From positions 434,001 through 498,000 of the forward strand of contig NZ_CP022098.1 of assembly GCF_002305875.1 (NCBI RefSeq): a stretch of DNA of 64,000 nt, given 5' to 3'. Below the pieces are notes generated by a model. The model searched no databases, was not told the DNA's origin, and saw nothing but the letters and a program-made list of their open reading frames with translations. A program made the translations under genes and the position numbers. The DNA comes from Cystobacter fuscus. Its GTDB lineage: Bacteria; Myxococcota; Myxococcia; Myxococcales; Myxococcaceae. Positions 1 to 8,511 of this stretch are shown one piece after another (the first letter of the stretch is position 1; every line of letters begins with the position of its first letter).

Positions 1-1079
1 CCCTGCTCCGGGGGTTGTCGCTCGTGGCCCGCGCCTCCGGCCGGGACGAGGGCCTGGCCGGGCACCTCGCGCGCTGGGACACCCAGTCCTTCACCGTGGA
101 GGACACCCCCGTGCCCTCGCGCCATGGGCCCCTGCGCGCCCGCGTCTTCCGCCCCGCGCGGCCCGAGGGCCGCACCGTCCTGCTCATCCCCGGGGTGCAC
201 GCGGAGGGCATCGACGAGCCCCGCCTGGGCGCGCTCGCGCGGCAGCTCGCCACCGGGGGGCTCACCGTCCTCACCCTCGAGCTGCCGGATCTGCTGAGCT
301 ACCAGCTCACCCCGCGCGAGCCGGACATGATCGAGGACGCCGCGCTCTGGGCCTCCGCGCGGCCCGAGCTCGCGCCCGACGGACGGGTGGGCCTCATGGG
401 CATCAGCTTCTCGGGAGGGCTGTCGCTCGTGGCCGCGGGGAGGCCAGCGCTCGCGGACAAGGTGGCCTTCACCTTCTCGCTCGGGGGACATGGCGACCTC
501 ACGCGCGTGCTCGCCTTCCTGTGCACGGGGGTCCAGGCGGATGGCGTGCACCGCGCGCCGCATGACTATGGCGTCGTCATCCTCCTGCTCAACGTGGCCG
601 GACAGCTCGTGCCCGCGGAGCAGGTGGAGCCGCTGCGCGCGGGCATCCTCACCTTCCTGCGCGCCTCGCACCTGGCCATGCACGACGCGCGGCGGGCGGC
701 GGAGACCTTCGCCGAGGCCCGACGCCTGCAAGCGGCGCTGCCCGAGCCCGCCGCCACCCTGCTGCGGTACGTGAACGAGCGCAATGTCGCCGCGCTCGGG
801 CCGCTGCTGTTGCCGCACGTGAAGGACTTCGCCAGCGCCCGGGCCCTGTCTCCCGAGCACTCACCCGCCCCTGCCTCGCCCGTCTTCCTGCTGCATGGCA
901 CGGATGACACCGTCATCCCCGCCGTCGAGTCCGAGCGCCTCGCGTGGGTGCTGGAGCCCCGGACGCGGGTGCGCCTGTTGCTCACACCCCTCATCACCCA
1001 CGCCGAGATGGATCGGGTGGCGGGCGCCCCGGACGTCTGGCGGCTCGCGGACTTCTGGGCGGCCCTGCTCGGCGCGTAG
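1..1079 (+). CDS. alpha/beta hydrolase, 5'-truncated by the window edge
   Basis: This is a soluble serine-hydrolase-type alpha/beta fold protein; the substrate cannot be told. Numbering from the TTG at 15, an oxyanion-type LLIPGVH turn lies near residue 56 and a nucleophile elbow GISFSGG near residue 129. The likely acid is in HGTDDTVIP near residue 294, and the likely catalytic His is in ITHAEMD near residue 331. The frame is open to the first base of the window, and the TTG at 15 has no convincing ribosome site. I therefore treat the gene as entering from the left rather than starting at 15. It converges on the small minus-strand gene that begins only 12 bases after its stop. The family call is good, the exact activity unknown. 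Confidence 0.8.
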   Translation, partial: LLRGLSLVARASGRDEGLAGHLARWDTQSFTVEDTPVPSRHGPLRARVFRPARPEGRTVLLIPGVHAEGIDEPRLGALARQLATGGLTVLTLELPDLLSYQLTPREPDMIEDAALWASARPELAPDGRVGLMGISFSGGLSLVAAGRPALADKVAFTFSLGGHGDLTRVLAFLCTGVQADGVHRAPHDYGVVILLLNVAGQLVPAEQVEPLRAGILTFLRASHLAMHDARRAAETFAEARRLQAALPEPAATLLRYVNERNVAALGPLLLPHVKDFASARALSPEHSPAPASPVFLLHGTDDTVIPAVESERLAWVLEPRTRVRLLLTPLITHAEMDRVAGAPDVWRLADFWAALLGA

Positions 1080-1091
1080 GGTGGGAGCGCC

Positions 1092-1427
1092 TCAGGCCGG
1101 GGGCAGGCCGAGCATCTCGCGCACCTGCGCGAGCATCTCCTGCTCGGACACGTGCACCGAGGCGTCGGTTTCAATGAGGGTGCGCACGGTGGCGATCGCC
1201 TCGTCGGCGTGCTGGCGCAGGAGGCCGAGGTTGGGGGCGGGCAGGGGCTCGCCCAGCTCCAGACAGCGCTCCAGCCGTTGCAGCTCGGGCAGGGGCACCT
1301 TCCAGCGCGCCGCCGCGCCCACGAGTGCCTGGGCCTCGCGCGGGTCGATCTCGTCATCACTCCAGGCCACGTGCAGCAGCAGTTTGAGCAGCTCGATGTA
1401 GAAGCGGTCGTCGATGGGGGTCGTCAT
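1092..1427 (-). CDS. TerB-like small acidic protein
   Basis: This 111-residue, helix-rich acidic protein resembles the TerB/tellurite-resistance-like helical fold in its pattern: [20 protein letters not shown], a second Asp/Glu-containing helix, and an [11 protein letters not shown] segment. In that family paired acidic loops may bind metal. The start at 1427 ([10 protein letters not shown]) is chosen because the longer frame upstream is Arg/Pro-rich and non-conserved-looking. It is divergent from the sigma-54 activator, with 94 bases between the two starts. No signal peptide or membrane segment is seen. The role is unknown; the family name is inference from pattern, not from a profile search. 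Confidence 0.7.
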   Translation of the reverse strand: MTTPIDDRFYIELLKLLLHVAWSDDEIDPREAQALVGAAARWKVPLPELQRLERCLELGEPLPAPNLGLLRQHADEAIATVRTLIETDASVHVSEQEMLAQVREMLGLPPA

Positions 1428-1521
1428 TCCCGGGGGGTCTCCGCGGGCGCAGGGTCGCCTTTTCTTCCGCCCACGTCCATGCACCCTGGGCGAAGGGGCG
1501 CGCGTGCTAGCGTGGCGCCCC

Positions 1522-2928
1522 ATGACTTCGTCCGATCGGACTCGAGCAACGCCTGCTTCGCGCAAGGAGGACGGGGGGACCGCGGAGGTGCCTGGGGTTG
1601 AGGACGCCCAGGACCTGAGCGTGACCCGGCCCTACACGCACGTGCCCAACGCGCCCGACGTGCCCGCCGTCCGCCGCTTCCTGCTCACCGTGGTGGAGGG
1701 GCCCGGGCCGGGGACCGTGTGGGACTCGGTGTCGGATGCGTGCTCCATCGGCTCGCACCCGAGCAACGACTTCACCCTGGATGACCCCACGGTGTCGCGC
1801 TTCCATTGTGAAATCCGCGTGGGCCTCCGAGGGGCGCGGGTGAAGGACCTGGACAGCACCAACGGCGTCATCCTGGATGGGGTGCAGGTGTCCGAGGGCT
1901 ACCTGCGCGGGGGCAGCCTGCTGCGGCTGGGGCGCGCCGTGGTGCGCTTCGACTACAGCCCGGACAACAACCGGCTGCCGGTGTCCGAGCGCACGCGCTT
2001 CGGCTCGCTCGTGGGCGTGTCGGTGCCCATGCGCATGTGCTTCGCGCTGCTCGAGCGCGCGGCGGCCCGGGACGTGACGGTGCTGCTGGAGGGGGAGACG
2101 GGCACGGGCAAGAGCCAGGCGGCGCAGGCCATCCACCAGGAGAGTGCCCGCCGGGACAGGCCCTTCCTCACCGTGGATTGTGGCGCCATTCCGGCGGACC
2201 TGCTGGAGAGCGAGCTGTTCGGCCACGAGAAGGGCTCCTTCACGGGGGCGGCCACGCGGCGCATCGGCGCCTTCGAGGAGGCGCATGGGGGCACCGTCTT
2301 CCTCGACGAGATTGGCGAAATGCCCGCCGAGCTTCAGCCCAAGCTCCTGCGGGTGCTGGAGGCGCGGGAGATCCGCCGGGTGGGCACCAACGCCTACGTG
2401 CCCGTGGACGTGCGCATCATCGCCGCCACCAACCGGGACCTGCGCGCGGAGGTGAACGCGGGGCGCTTCCGCTCGGACCTGTTCTTCCGCCTGGCGGTGC
2501 TGCGCGTGCCGCTGCCGCCCGTGCGCCAGCGGCCCGAGGACTTGCAGTTGCTGGTGGAGCAGATCCTCCTGGGGCTGGGCGCGGAGCCGGAGCGGACCCA
2601 GGCGCTGCGCTCGCCCGGCTTCATCTCTCGGCTGGAGCAGGCGGCATGGCCGGGCAACGTGCGCGAGCTGCGCAACTACCTGGAGCGCTGCCTCGTCTTC
2701 GAGGACACGCTGGACCTCACGGACGTGGCCCCCCAGGGCAGCCGTGCCGAGGTGGACCCGAAGGTGCCGTACGCCGAGGCGCGGCGCCTGGCGCTGGACG
2801 ACTTCGAGCGACGCTACCTGCGCGCGCTCCTGGCGCTGCACCAGGGCAAGGTGTCCCAGGCGGCCGCGGGCGCGGACATGGACCGGGTGTACCTCTACCG
2901 CCTGCTCCGGCGCCACGGCATCAAGTAG
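1522..2928 (+). CDS. FHA-domain sigma-54-dependent transcriptional activator
   Basis: This 468-residue enhancer-binding protein activates sigma-54 promoters after sensing phosphothreonine partners. It has an FHA domain at about 65-140 ([25 protein letters not shown]) and an AAA+ domain at about 160-380. The AAA+ part carries Walker A GETGTGKS at 191-198, Walker [11 protein letters not shown], the sigma-54-contacting loop as GSFTGA (usual GAFTGA) at 238-243, and a WPGNVREL segment. A Fis-type helix-turn-helix sits at the C terminus ([19 protein letters not shown]). The start at 1522 removes an implausible 36-residue Arg-rich leader. FHA in place of a receiver is common in myxobacteria and implies control by Ser/Thr kinases, several of which lie in this window. 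No direct target is evident. Confidence 0.95.
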   Translation: MTSSDRTRATPASRKEDGGTAEVPGVEDAQDLSVTRPYTHVPNAPDVPAVRRFLLTVVEGPGPGTVWDSVSDACSIGSHPSNDFTLDDPTVSRFHCEIRVGLRGARVKDLDSTNGVILDGVQVSEGYLRGGSLLRLGRAVVRFDYSPDNNRLPVSERTRFGSLVGVSVPMRMCFALLERAAARDVTVLLEGETGTGKSQAAQAIHQESARRDRPFLTVDCGAIPADLLESELFGHEKGSFTGAATRRIGAFEEAHGGTVFLDEIGEMPAELQPKLLRVLEAREIRRVGTNAYVPVDVRIIAATNRDLRAEVNAGRFRSDLFFRLAVLRVPLPPVRQRPEDLQLLVEQILLGLGAEPERTQALRSPGFISRLEQAAWPGNVRELRNYLERCLVFEDTLDLTDVAPQGSRAEVDPKVPYAEARRLALDDFERRYLRALLALHQGKVSQAAAGADMDRVYLYRLLRRHGIK

Positions 2929-3010
2929 GGCCTCTTCCCGTCTCGTCGGGCCTCTTGCCTCCTTCCGCGTTTCGCGCGGGGGAGCGCCCGGGCCTTGTCC
3001 GCCCCGGATG

Positions 3011-3026
3011 GTTGATAAGTATCAAC
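3011..3026. promoter_or_regulatory. Palindromic operator, probably for the MarR-type regulator
   Basis: Bases 3011-3026 read GTTGATAAGTATCAAC, a perfect 7-base inverted repeat around a 2-base centre. It lies 75 bases upstream of the SDR start. TTGATA..TATCAA half-sites of this size are typical of MarR-family operators, and a MarR-type gene follows the SDR. The assignment is inference. Confidence 0.6.
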
Positions 3027-3100
3027 AAACGGTCCGCGAGGTGATATGGTGGATGAAAGTCCACTATTCCCGGTGGCTGGAATCTCCGCGAGGAAGACGC

Positions 3101-3967
3101 ATGTCGGACGCTCTCGTGATCGTCATCACCGGTGCCACCCATGGCATTGGCCGTGCCGCCGCCATCGAACTGGCCCGGCGTGGCGCGCACCTGGGACTCG
3201 TCGCGCGCAGTGAGACCAAGGCGGCCCAGGCCCGGGCCGACATCCAACGCGAGGCTCCCGGTGCCGTGGTGGATGTCTTTCTCGCGGATCTCTCCGTGCT
3301 CGACGACGTGCGCCGTGTGGCCAGACAGCTCGATGAGCACTACGGCCGTATCGACGTGCTGGTGAACAATGCGGGCCTGCATGCCTTCTCCCAGCGGGTG
3401 ACCGGGGACGGGCTGCCGGAGATGGTGGCCGTGAACTATGTCGCTCCGTGGCTGCTGACCGACCTGCTGCGCGACAAGCTGATCGCCTCGGCGCCGTGCC
3501 GCATCATCAACGTCGCATCCGATGCCCACCGGCAGGTTCGTACGCTCGAGCCGGAGCGGGATCTGCGCTCCACCAGCGCCTTCAGTATGGCGGAGTCGTT
3601 CGAACTCTATGCCCGCTCGAAGCTGATGGACATCCTGTTCACCCAGGAGCTGGCGCTTCGACTCGCCAGTACCGGGGTCACGGTCAATAGCTGTTGTCCC
3701 GGCCTCAACGCCAGCGGGCTCGGGCGGGAATCGAAGCTGTTCAACGGGCTGGCGGGTCTCCTCACCCGGTGGGGGTTGCTGAGTCCCGAGCGGGGCGCCC
3801 GCATCATCGTCCAGCTGGCGACCGACCCCGAGTTCAAGGAGGTGACGGGAGGGTTCTTCTCCTCCACGCGCCGCTTCCGCTCCCAGCCTCCGGCGACCCT
3901 GTGCCGTGACGCCGAGCTGCAACGACGTCTGTGGCGGGCCACCGCCGAGCTGGTCGCCAGGAACTGA
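3101..3967 (+). CDS. Short-chain dehydrogenase/reductase (retinol-dehydrogenase-like)
   Basis: This 288-residue NAD(P)-dependent oxidoreductase has a Rossmann fold. The cofactor motif TGATHGIG is at residues 11-18, the structural NNAG near residue 90, and the catalytic YARSK near residue 170. The substrate is unknown; overall it resembles the retinol dehydrogenase/WW-oxidoreductase-like branch. The ATG at 3101 is chosen because a purine-rich GAGGAAG precedes it; an in-frame ATG at 3053 would add 16 residues. A MarR-type regulator follows 76 bases later on the same strand. A perfect palindrome lies upstream, so a repressor-controlled two-gene unit responding to a small lipophilic compound is plausible. 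Confidence 0.9.
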   Translation: MSDALVIVITGATHGIGRAAAIELARRGAHLGLVARSETKAAQARADIQREAPGAVVDVFLADLSVLDDVRRVARQLDEHYGRIDVLVNNAGLHAFSQRVTGDGLPEMVAVNYVAPWLLTDLLRDKLIASAPCRIINVASDAHRQVRTLEPERDLRSTSAFSMAESFELYARSKLMDILFTQELALRLASTGVTVNSCCPGLNASGLGRESKLFNGLAGLLTRWGLLSPERGARIIVQLATDPEFKEVTGGFFSSTRRFRSQPPATLCRDAELQRRLWRATAELVARN

Positions 3968-4043
3968 ACTCCGGCCGCCCGGGTCGCGTCCTCTGCTTCC
4001 GGACGCGCGCGACGTGTCTTCGCGCACGGGTTATGGTCGGGGG

Positions 4044-4511
4044 GTGACTGGCCTGAAGCGGGACCGTGGCGACGATGACGTTCGCGAACAACTCCTCGCC
4101 TCCGTGGGAGAGCAGCTCGGTGCGCTGCTCTCCGCCGCCAGGACCTTGACGGCCGCCTCGGCGGCTCAGGTCCATCCCGATCTCCAGCCCGCGGCGTTCC
4201 ATGTCGTGCGGTGGCTCCATGCGTTCGGCCCGGCCCATGCGGGAGCGATCGCCGAGGGGGTGGCCATGGACAAGAGCGCCGTGAGCCGGCTGATCCGCGA
4301 CCTCAAGGAGGTGGGCCTTCTTCGCGCGGCACCGGACCCGGAGGATCGCCGTGCGACGATCCTGTCCCTGACGCCCCTGGGGGAGAAGCGGATGAAGAAG
4401 GCCTTCGAGCAGAAGGGGCAGGTGTTCCTCCAGCGGACCGCGCACTGGAGCACCGACGAACTCGCGACCTTCGCCGAGCTCTTGCGGCGCTTCAACACGC
4501 CGCCTCCTTGA
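4044..4511 (+). CDS. MarR-family transcriptional regulator
   Basis: This is a 155-residue winged-helix repressor-type protein. The central region contains the recognition-helix signature (AIAEGVAMDKSAVSRLIRDL) and the wing (DPEDRRATILSLTPLGEK) expected of MarR proteins, which bind palindromes as dimers and are released by phenolic or oxidising ligands. GTG at 4044 is taken as the start because it gives the usual family length and follows a G-rich stretch; the frame upstream overlaps the SDR. Its probable operator is the palindrome at 3011-3026 in front of the SDR. It converges on the immunity-like gene at 4537-5448. Confidence 0.88.
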   Translation: MTGLKRDRGDDDVREQLLASVGEQLGALLSAARTLTAASAAQVHPDLQPAAFHVVRWLHAFGPAHAGAIAEGVAMDKSAVSRLIRDLKEVGLLRAAPDPEDRRATILSLTPLGEKRMKKAFEQKGQVFLQRTAHWSTDELATFAELLRRFNTPPP

Positions 4512-4513
4512 GA

Positions 4514-4538
4514 GAGTCCTGGCTCTTGCCGGGGACTC
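4514..4538. terminator. Hairpin between convergent genes
   Basis: GAGTCC at 4514-4519 pairs with GGACTC at 4533-4538, continued by GGC/GCC inside, with a TCTT loop. It sits in the 25-base gap between the MarR stop and the stop of the opposing gene. There is no clear T-run, so a bidirectional terminator is only likely. Confidence 0.4.
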
Positions 4539-5448
4539 ATTCCAGGAAGCGGCGCTCCCAACGCAGTATCTGCTCCGCGTCCAACCGGGTGGCGGGAACC
4601 CCCCAATGATGCAGATGCGGCTCAAGCAGCCGGGCGAGGGCGCGGTGCAGGGGAAGCGTCTGGCCCGCCTGGGTATCTCCCGGTTCGGGCCGTTCGCCCA
4701 ACGTGATGAGCACCCGGTCTCCGCTCATCTCCTGGAGGGAGATGCCTGGAAGGGACAAGGCCTTCTTCAGGGCGGCCACACCACCGAGCTGGCCCAGTAC
4801 GGGCTGTCCGAGAAAGTTCATCCAGTGCACTCCCTCCACCCAGGTATCCATGCGCAGTACCGCGCTTTTCGAGGCGAGATGGACCCCGGGGAAGCGCGGG
4901 TGGATGAGAGGAAGGACCTCGCTGAAGTACCACGGTTTCGTGCAGAGCGCGAAGTCCACATATCCGGAGTTGAAGGGCAATTCCGCCGCCAGCTCGAGAG
5001 CCAGGGTTTGCACATGAGTCGGGCCTCGCTCTTCCAGGTATTCAGTGGGCAGGCGGATGTACAAGACGCTCACATCATGCTTCCGATCGGGCCAGGGGAG
5101 TGGGACGACGTCCAGCCCTCGGTAGTCTACGTAGAGATCATCCGCTCTATTTGTCTTTCCCTCCAGGGCAAAAAAAACAGCCTCCTCGGGTCCTGGTGCG
5201 AGCGCTCCTTGGCGGATCCGCCCCCACGAGGGTTCATCGAGCGGTGGGGCCTGTCCTTCGCCAACATCAAACCGTTCGAAGGAATAGGGTCGTATTTTTT
5301 CACGAAATCGTTCCAAGGCATGCACGACGGCCGGTGCGATCCTTTCATTGGGGTGTCGCATGTAGAAGCAAAGAATCAGGGCATCGCTTGCGCGCAATTC
5401 ACCGCGTTCGTTGAAGTGTCGTATCCGAGGGTATTGCATGGAGAACAT
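4537..5448 (-). CDS. TsiV/DUF3396-type immunity protein
   Basis: This 303-residue cytoplasmic protein has no signal or membrane segment. The pattern FERFREKIRPYSFERF, the central VSVLYIRLPTEYLEERGP and FNSGYVDFALCTKPWYFSEV match the DUF3396 family, which is described as type VI immunity for VRR-NUC toxins. It begins 6 bases after the stop of the nuclease-like gene at 5455 on the same strand, the classic toxin-then-immunity order. The inferred role is to bind and block that nuclease in the producing cell. Its base composition is a little lower in G+C than its neighbours, with AT-rich patches around 5150-5300, as often seen in exchanged immunity genes. The family call is from memory of the pattern. 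Confidence 0.8.
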   Translation of the reverse strand: MFSMQYPRIRHFNERGELRASDALILCFYMRHPNERIAPAVVHALERFREKIRPYSFERFDVGEGQAPPLDEPSWGRIRQGALAPGPEEAVFFALEGKTNRADDLYVDYRGLDVVPLPWPDRKHDVSVLYIRLPTEYLEERGPTHVQTLALELAAELPFNSGYVDFALCTKPWYFSEVLPLIHPRFPGVHLASKSAVLRMDTWVEGVHWMNFLGQPVLGQLGGVAALKKALSLPGISLQEMSGDRVLITLGERPEPGDTQAGQTLPLHRALARLLEPHLHHWGVPATRLDAEQILRWERRFLE

Positions 5449-5454
5449 TTTCTC

Positions 5455-6324
5455 CTACTCCGGGAGGATCCCCTCCCGGGGGGAAACGAGGCGAGGAGGG
5501 ACCCCGAGTGCTTGTTCGTAGCGCTCTCCTTGAAACCAATCCTGCCAGGGGCCTTTGCTGTACTTCTCCCACCGGGCAATATTGCTTTCCGGACAGGGGA
5601 ACTTGAGATCGTACACGCCGACGATGACACCCTGTTCATCCAACAGGATGAGGTCGGGCTCGATGGTTCCCTTCAGCCCCTTCCAGCCCTGCTTCGCCAC
5701 GATCTCTTCTACCGCCTTCTTGTCCAGGAACACCCACCGGCCGGTCCGGTCATCAAGCCGGAAACGAGGATGGAGCCAGTAGCGCCCGGGGAGTAGCAGG
5801 TTCAACGCCTCGCGCAGACATGGCCAGGCCTGCTCGTGCTTGAACAGCCCCAGATAGACGGCCCACGTCACCTGCTCGCCCGCCTTGATCTGCTGGCAGA
5901 TCTCCGCGTTTGGGCTTCGGCCTTGGAAGTGGTGGTCGTTGACCTGCTTGTCTGCTTCGCGCGTACACCGTACGATGGCCTTCTCGACATTCGCGAGCAG
6001 GTCCGCCGCCAGTTCCACTCCCCGTTGTTCGGCGGCATTGATCCGGGGCTGCATCGCCGTCGCCACGATGGTCGCCATGCCGGCGGCAGCGAACTTCATC
6101 CCCCGGGATGGCGAGCGCACCACCTGCTCCGCCTCGAAGCCCGTGCAGCGCTCCCATTCGCCCGGAAACTGCTTGAGACAGCATTCGGGGGTGAGGTCCC
6201 GCGGGCCGCATTCGCCTTCTGGTCCAACGGGGTCGGACTCCGCCAGGCACTCGACCTGGAGCAGGGCCAGGAGGGCGAGCATCCAGGACACCTTCTTCGA
6301 GGAGGAGGGGGGCATGTGCCTCAT
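5455..6324 (-). CDS. Exported VRR-NUC/PD-(D/E)XK nuclease-like toxin
   Basis: From the ATG at 6324 the protein has 289 residues. It has a hydrophobic export signal (MLALLALLQVEC) ending in Cys26. The lipobox is irregular because Glu precedes the Cys, so lipidation is uncertain. A short helical stretch at about 75-90 follows. The C-terminal 80 residues carry a PD-(D/E)XK arrangement: EPD at 222-224 and DLK at 239-241 on neighbouring strands, as in VRR-NUC nucleases. This fits exactly with the DUF3396 immunity gene placed 6 bases downstream. Alternative starts are 6351 (no clear ribosome site; its ATG shares the CATG with the divergent gene) and 6315 (GAGG 3 bases ahead). The inferred job is killing or excluding kin-distinct cells; the delivery route is unknown. 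Confidence 0.75.
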   Translation of the reverse strand: MRHMPPSSSKKVSWMLALLALLQVECLAESDPVGPEGECGPRDLTPECCLKQFPGEWERCTGFEAEQVVRSPSRGMKFAAAGMATIVATAMQPRINAAEQRGVELAADLLANVEKAIVRCTREADKQVNDHHFQGRSPNAEICQQIKAGEQVTWAVYLGLFKHEQAWPCLREALNLLLPGRYWLHPRFRLDDRTGRWVFLDKKAVEEIVAKQGWKGLKGTIEPDLILLDEQGVIVGVYDLKFPCPESNIARWEKYSKGPWQDWFQGERYEQALGVPPRLVSPREGILPE

Positions 6325-6349
6325 GGTAACATGCGGATCCGAGGGGCTC

Positions 6350-7717
6350 ATGGGCACATCGGAAGGCGGAGAGGCGGGGCGGAATGGCGGACAGACCTCC
6401 ACGGATGCTGGCGGGCAGTCTCATTACTGGACACGCCGCCGGGTGTTGCTCTGGGGTCTGGGTCTGGTGCCCCTCACGGCGGGGGTGGGGTGGTCGGCCT
6501 TCGAGTGGTTCGACGAGCGCAAGAAGGATGCGGAAGGAGCCGCGCGGCTGACCCAGAAAGCCGCCGAGCATGCCTTTGACGGCACTCTGGGCGAGCTCCC
6601 CTTGCTTGGCCGAGTGCTGAAAGCCGCCAGGACTCATGCGCCCGCCCAACTGTTGGCGGCATGCTGGTTCATGCAGGTGGGCAGGTGGGACCTTGCTCTC
6701 CCATACCTCGATGGCGCCGCGATCAGGCAGTCACCGGAGGCACTCCTGTTGCGCCACCTCGCCGAGCGCCAGCCGGGTGTGTCCCAATGGCGTCATGCCT
6801 TTTTCGGTGCCTGGCAGTCGCTCGGAAGGCCTGACTTCCGTCAGAGCACCCTGCTCCCCAGTCCCTTTCAGTGGAATCACCTGATGGCCGACACCTGGTC
6901 ACCCTGGGATGCAACCCACGAGTCCCGGCGCTTGCCCCTGGTGGTGTTGAATCCAGACCTGGCTCGGTTACACCTGGAAGAGGTGCGTGGGCTGGTCCTC
7001 TCTTCTGACTCCCTTCCCATTCTCGTGGCACTTCGCGAGCACCTCTACGCCTACGAGGAACGAGATCCACCGCGTCCGGGCTTGTTGCCAGCCGTGGATG
7101 AGCGGATCGGGCAGCTCGCCGGAGCCTCTCCCCGCACCCTCCAGCTCGCCTTGATTCCTTTCCTGACCGGCAGTTCGTTCTCTCAGCCCTTCACCCGAGG
7201 GGAGCTGGAAACGCTCGAGAATCTGGTCACCTTGGCCGAGTGGAAGCAGCCCTCCAGCGAGCAATTCTTCGTGGAGATGCGTGGGTATTACGAGGCGTTG
7301 CGCCCACCGGGTCATCATGCGTGGTCGGCGGCCACCCTGGCTCAGGGGGTCTCCCTGGGCGCGTGGCTCTACCACCGGGCTCGGGCCAGCAAGGCGCACC
7401 TGAACGACGAGGATCGGCGATGGCTGGGACGTCTGCTATGGGTCGCCGGAGCGCGCTTGCGAGAGCAGCACTCGTGCCTGGAAGTGGAACAGGGGCTTCG
7501 GTTGCAGATGCTCGGCAGTGAATGGATGGAGCACCCACCGTCGCGCGACGACTGCATCACGGTGTGGGTGGACGTCGGGCGATGGCAGGCGTCCTTGCTG
7601 CAAGCGGCCTACTATCGTTGGCCCCTGGCTTCCTTGCAGGAGGAGTCCTGCGCGCCCAGGGCCCGGGACGAGCTGACCTGGATGCGAGCCTTCGCGGGCA
7701 AAATCCCCCTGCCTTGA
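6350..7717 (+). CDS. Membrane-anchored protein of unknown function beside the toxin pair
   Basis: I do not recognise this 455-residue protein. Residues 1-30 are polar. A TRRR motif is then followed by a single hydrophobic segment (VLLWGLGLVPLTAGVGW) near residues 34-51, which could act as a signal anchor or a Tat-like leader. The rest is soluble, alpha-helical, rich in Trp/Leu and TPR/Sel1-like in feel (QLLAACWFMQVGRWDLALPYLD), without catalytic motifs I can name. The start at 6350 has GAGGGG 4 bases ahead. It is divergent from the nuclease, and its start codon overlaps one possible nuclease start. It may be an accessory of the toxin locus, but only position supports that. Confidence 0.75.
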   Translation: MGTSEGGEAGRNGGQTSTDAGGQSHYWTRRRVLLWGLGLVPLTAGVGWSAFEWFDERKKDAEGAARLTQKAAEHAFDGTLGELPLLGRVLKAARTHAPAQLLAACWFMQVGRWDLALPYLDGAAIRQSPEALLLRHLAERQPGVSQWRHAFFGAWQSLGRPDFRQSTLLPSPFQWNHLMADTWSPWDATHESRRLPLVVLNPDLARLHLEEVRGLVLSSDSLPILVALREHLYAYEERDPPRPGLLPAVDERIGQLAGASPRTLQLALIPFLTGSSFSQPFTRGELETLENLVTLAEWKQPSSEQFFVEMRGYYEALRPPGHHAWSAATLAQGVSLGAWLYHRARASKAHLNDEDRRWLGRLLWVAGARLREQHSCLEVEQGLRLQMLGSEWMEHPPSRDDCITVWVDVGRWQASLLQAAYYRWPLASLQEESCAPRARDELTWMRAFAGKIPLP

Positions 7718-7926
7718 GCTTGCTTTGGGGTGCGCGGATCCGCTCCAACTCCAGAATTACAATACCTCGAGATGCCGGCCAACGATTGCCCGGCCGGGTG
7801 TGATCGTGTTCACACCTCTGACGTGAAGAGAAACACAGCCGGGGATGGCAGCGTGTGGCACCTTGGTGCGTGTCAGGGGTTGGTCCCTGATGTTGGACGC
7901 GAACGAAGCCGAGCACTGGGGGAGCC

Positions 7927-8430
7927 ATGTTTCATCTCGATCGTCATTTTTCGTTGGGGGGGGCGCTGTTCACGCTCGATGGGATTCTGGAGGCCTTTGG
8001 TGGAAGCCCCGCGGCGTCGGGCTTGCTCAAACGGTCCACGTCCTTGCCCGAGGCGCTCGACGGACAGGCGATGGTCGTCTACTCGCCGCGGCGGCGCGTG
8101 GACGAATCGCTCCTGCGCCCGCTGGGGGACCCGGAGGACATGGGGGGCGAGGTCCTCGAAGGCGATCCCGTCCTCTCCGCCCGGATCGACTTCAGCGAGC
8201 AGGGCATGATGGCTGGCATCTTCAAGGCGACCACCGGGAAGGTGAGGATCCACTTCCCCTTCACCGAACACGCCACGATCCTCGATGGGGAAGTCACCCT
8301 CACCGATGAGACGAAGCAGACCCGCACCTTGAAGAAGGGTGACAGCTACTTCATCCGCCAGGGGCAGACCGTTGTCTGGGATGTCAAGGGCAAGCACGTC
8401 ATCAAGAGCTTCTTCAACATCACCCGGTGA
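7927..8430 (+). CDS. Cupin-fold protein (EutQ/DUF861-like)
   Basis: This is a 167-residue small-molecule-binding or enzymatic cupin. The C-terminal half has the barrel: RIHFPFTEHATILDGEVTLT, then KKGDSYFIRQGQTVVWDVKG. This resembles DUF861 proteins such as EutQ and (S)-ureidoglycine aminohydrolase-like folds, although the metal-binding His pattern is incomplete. A good GGGGGAG precedes the ATG at 7927. Its last codons lie inside a dispersed repeat (8426-8497). No pathway neighbours are present, so the substrate remains unknown. Confidence 0.82.
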   Translation: MFHLDRHFSLGGALFTLDGILEAFGGSPAASGLLKRSTSLPEALDGQAMVVYSPRRRVDESLLRPLGDPEDMGGEVLEGDPVLSARIDFSEQGMMAGIFKATTGKVRIHFPFTEHATILDGEVTLTDETKQTRTLKKGDSYFIRQGQTVVWDVKGKHVIKSFFNITR

Positions 8431-8497
8431 CTCGCTTGGAAGGAACAGGGGGACGAGGACAGGCCGCGCGCGGGGTGGGGACGGGTGAAGCCGAGGC
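8426..8497. repeat. Left copy of a ~70-bp direct repeat
   Basis: Bases 8426-8461 are identical over 36 bases to 12844-12879. After a variable 13-20 base spacer, the 16 bases at 8482-8497 match 12895-12910. This copy includes the stop codon of the cupin gene. The two copies have the same orientation and bracket a 4.4-kb block holding the decayed AAA/TOPRIM pair and the helicase/RING pair. No inverted terminal repeats or transposase accompany them. Confidence 0.85.
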
Positions 8498-8511
8498 CAA
8501 TCTGGTCCCCC

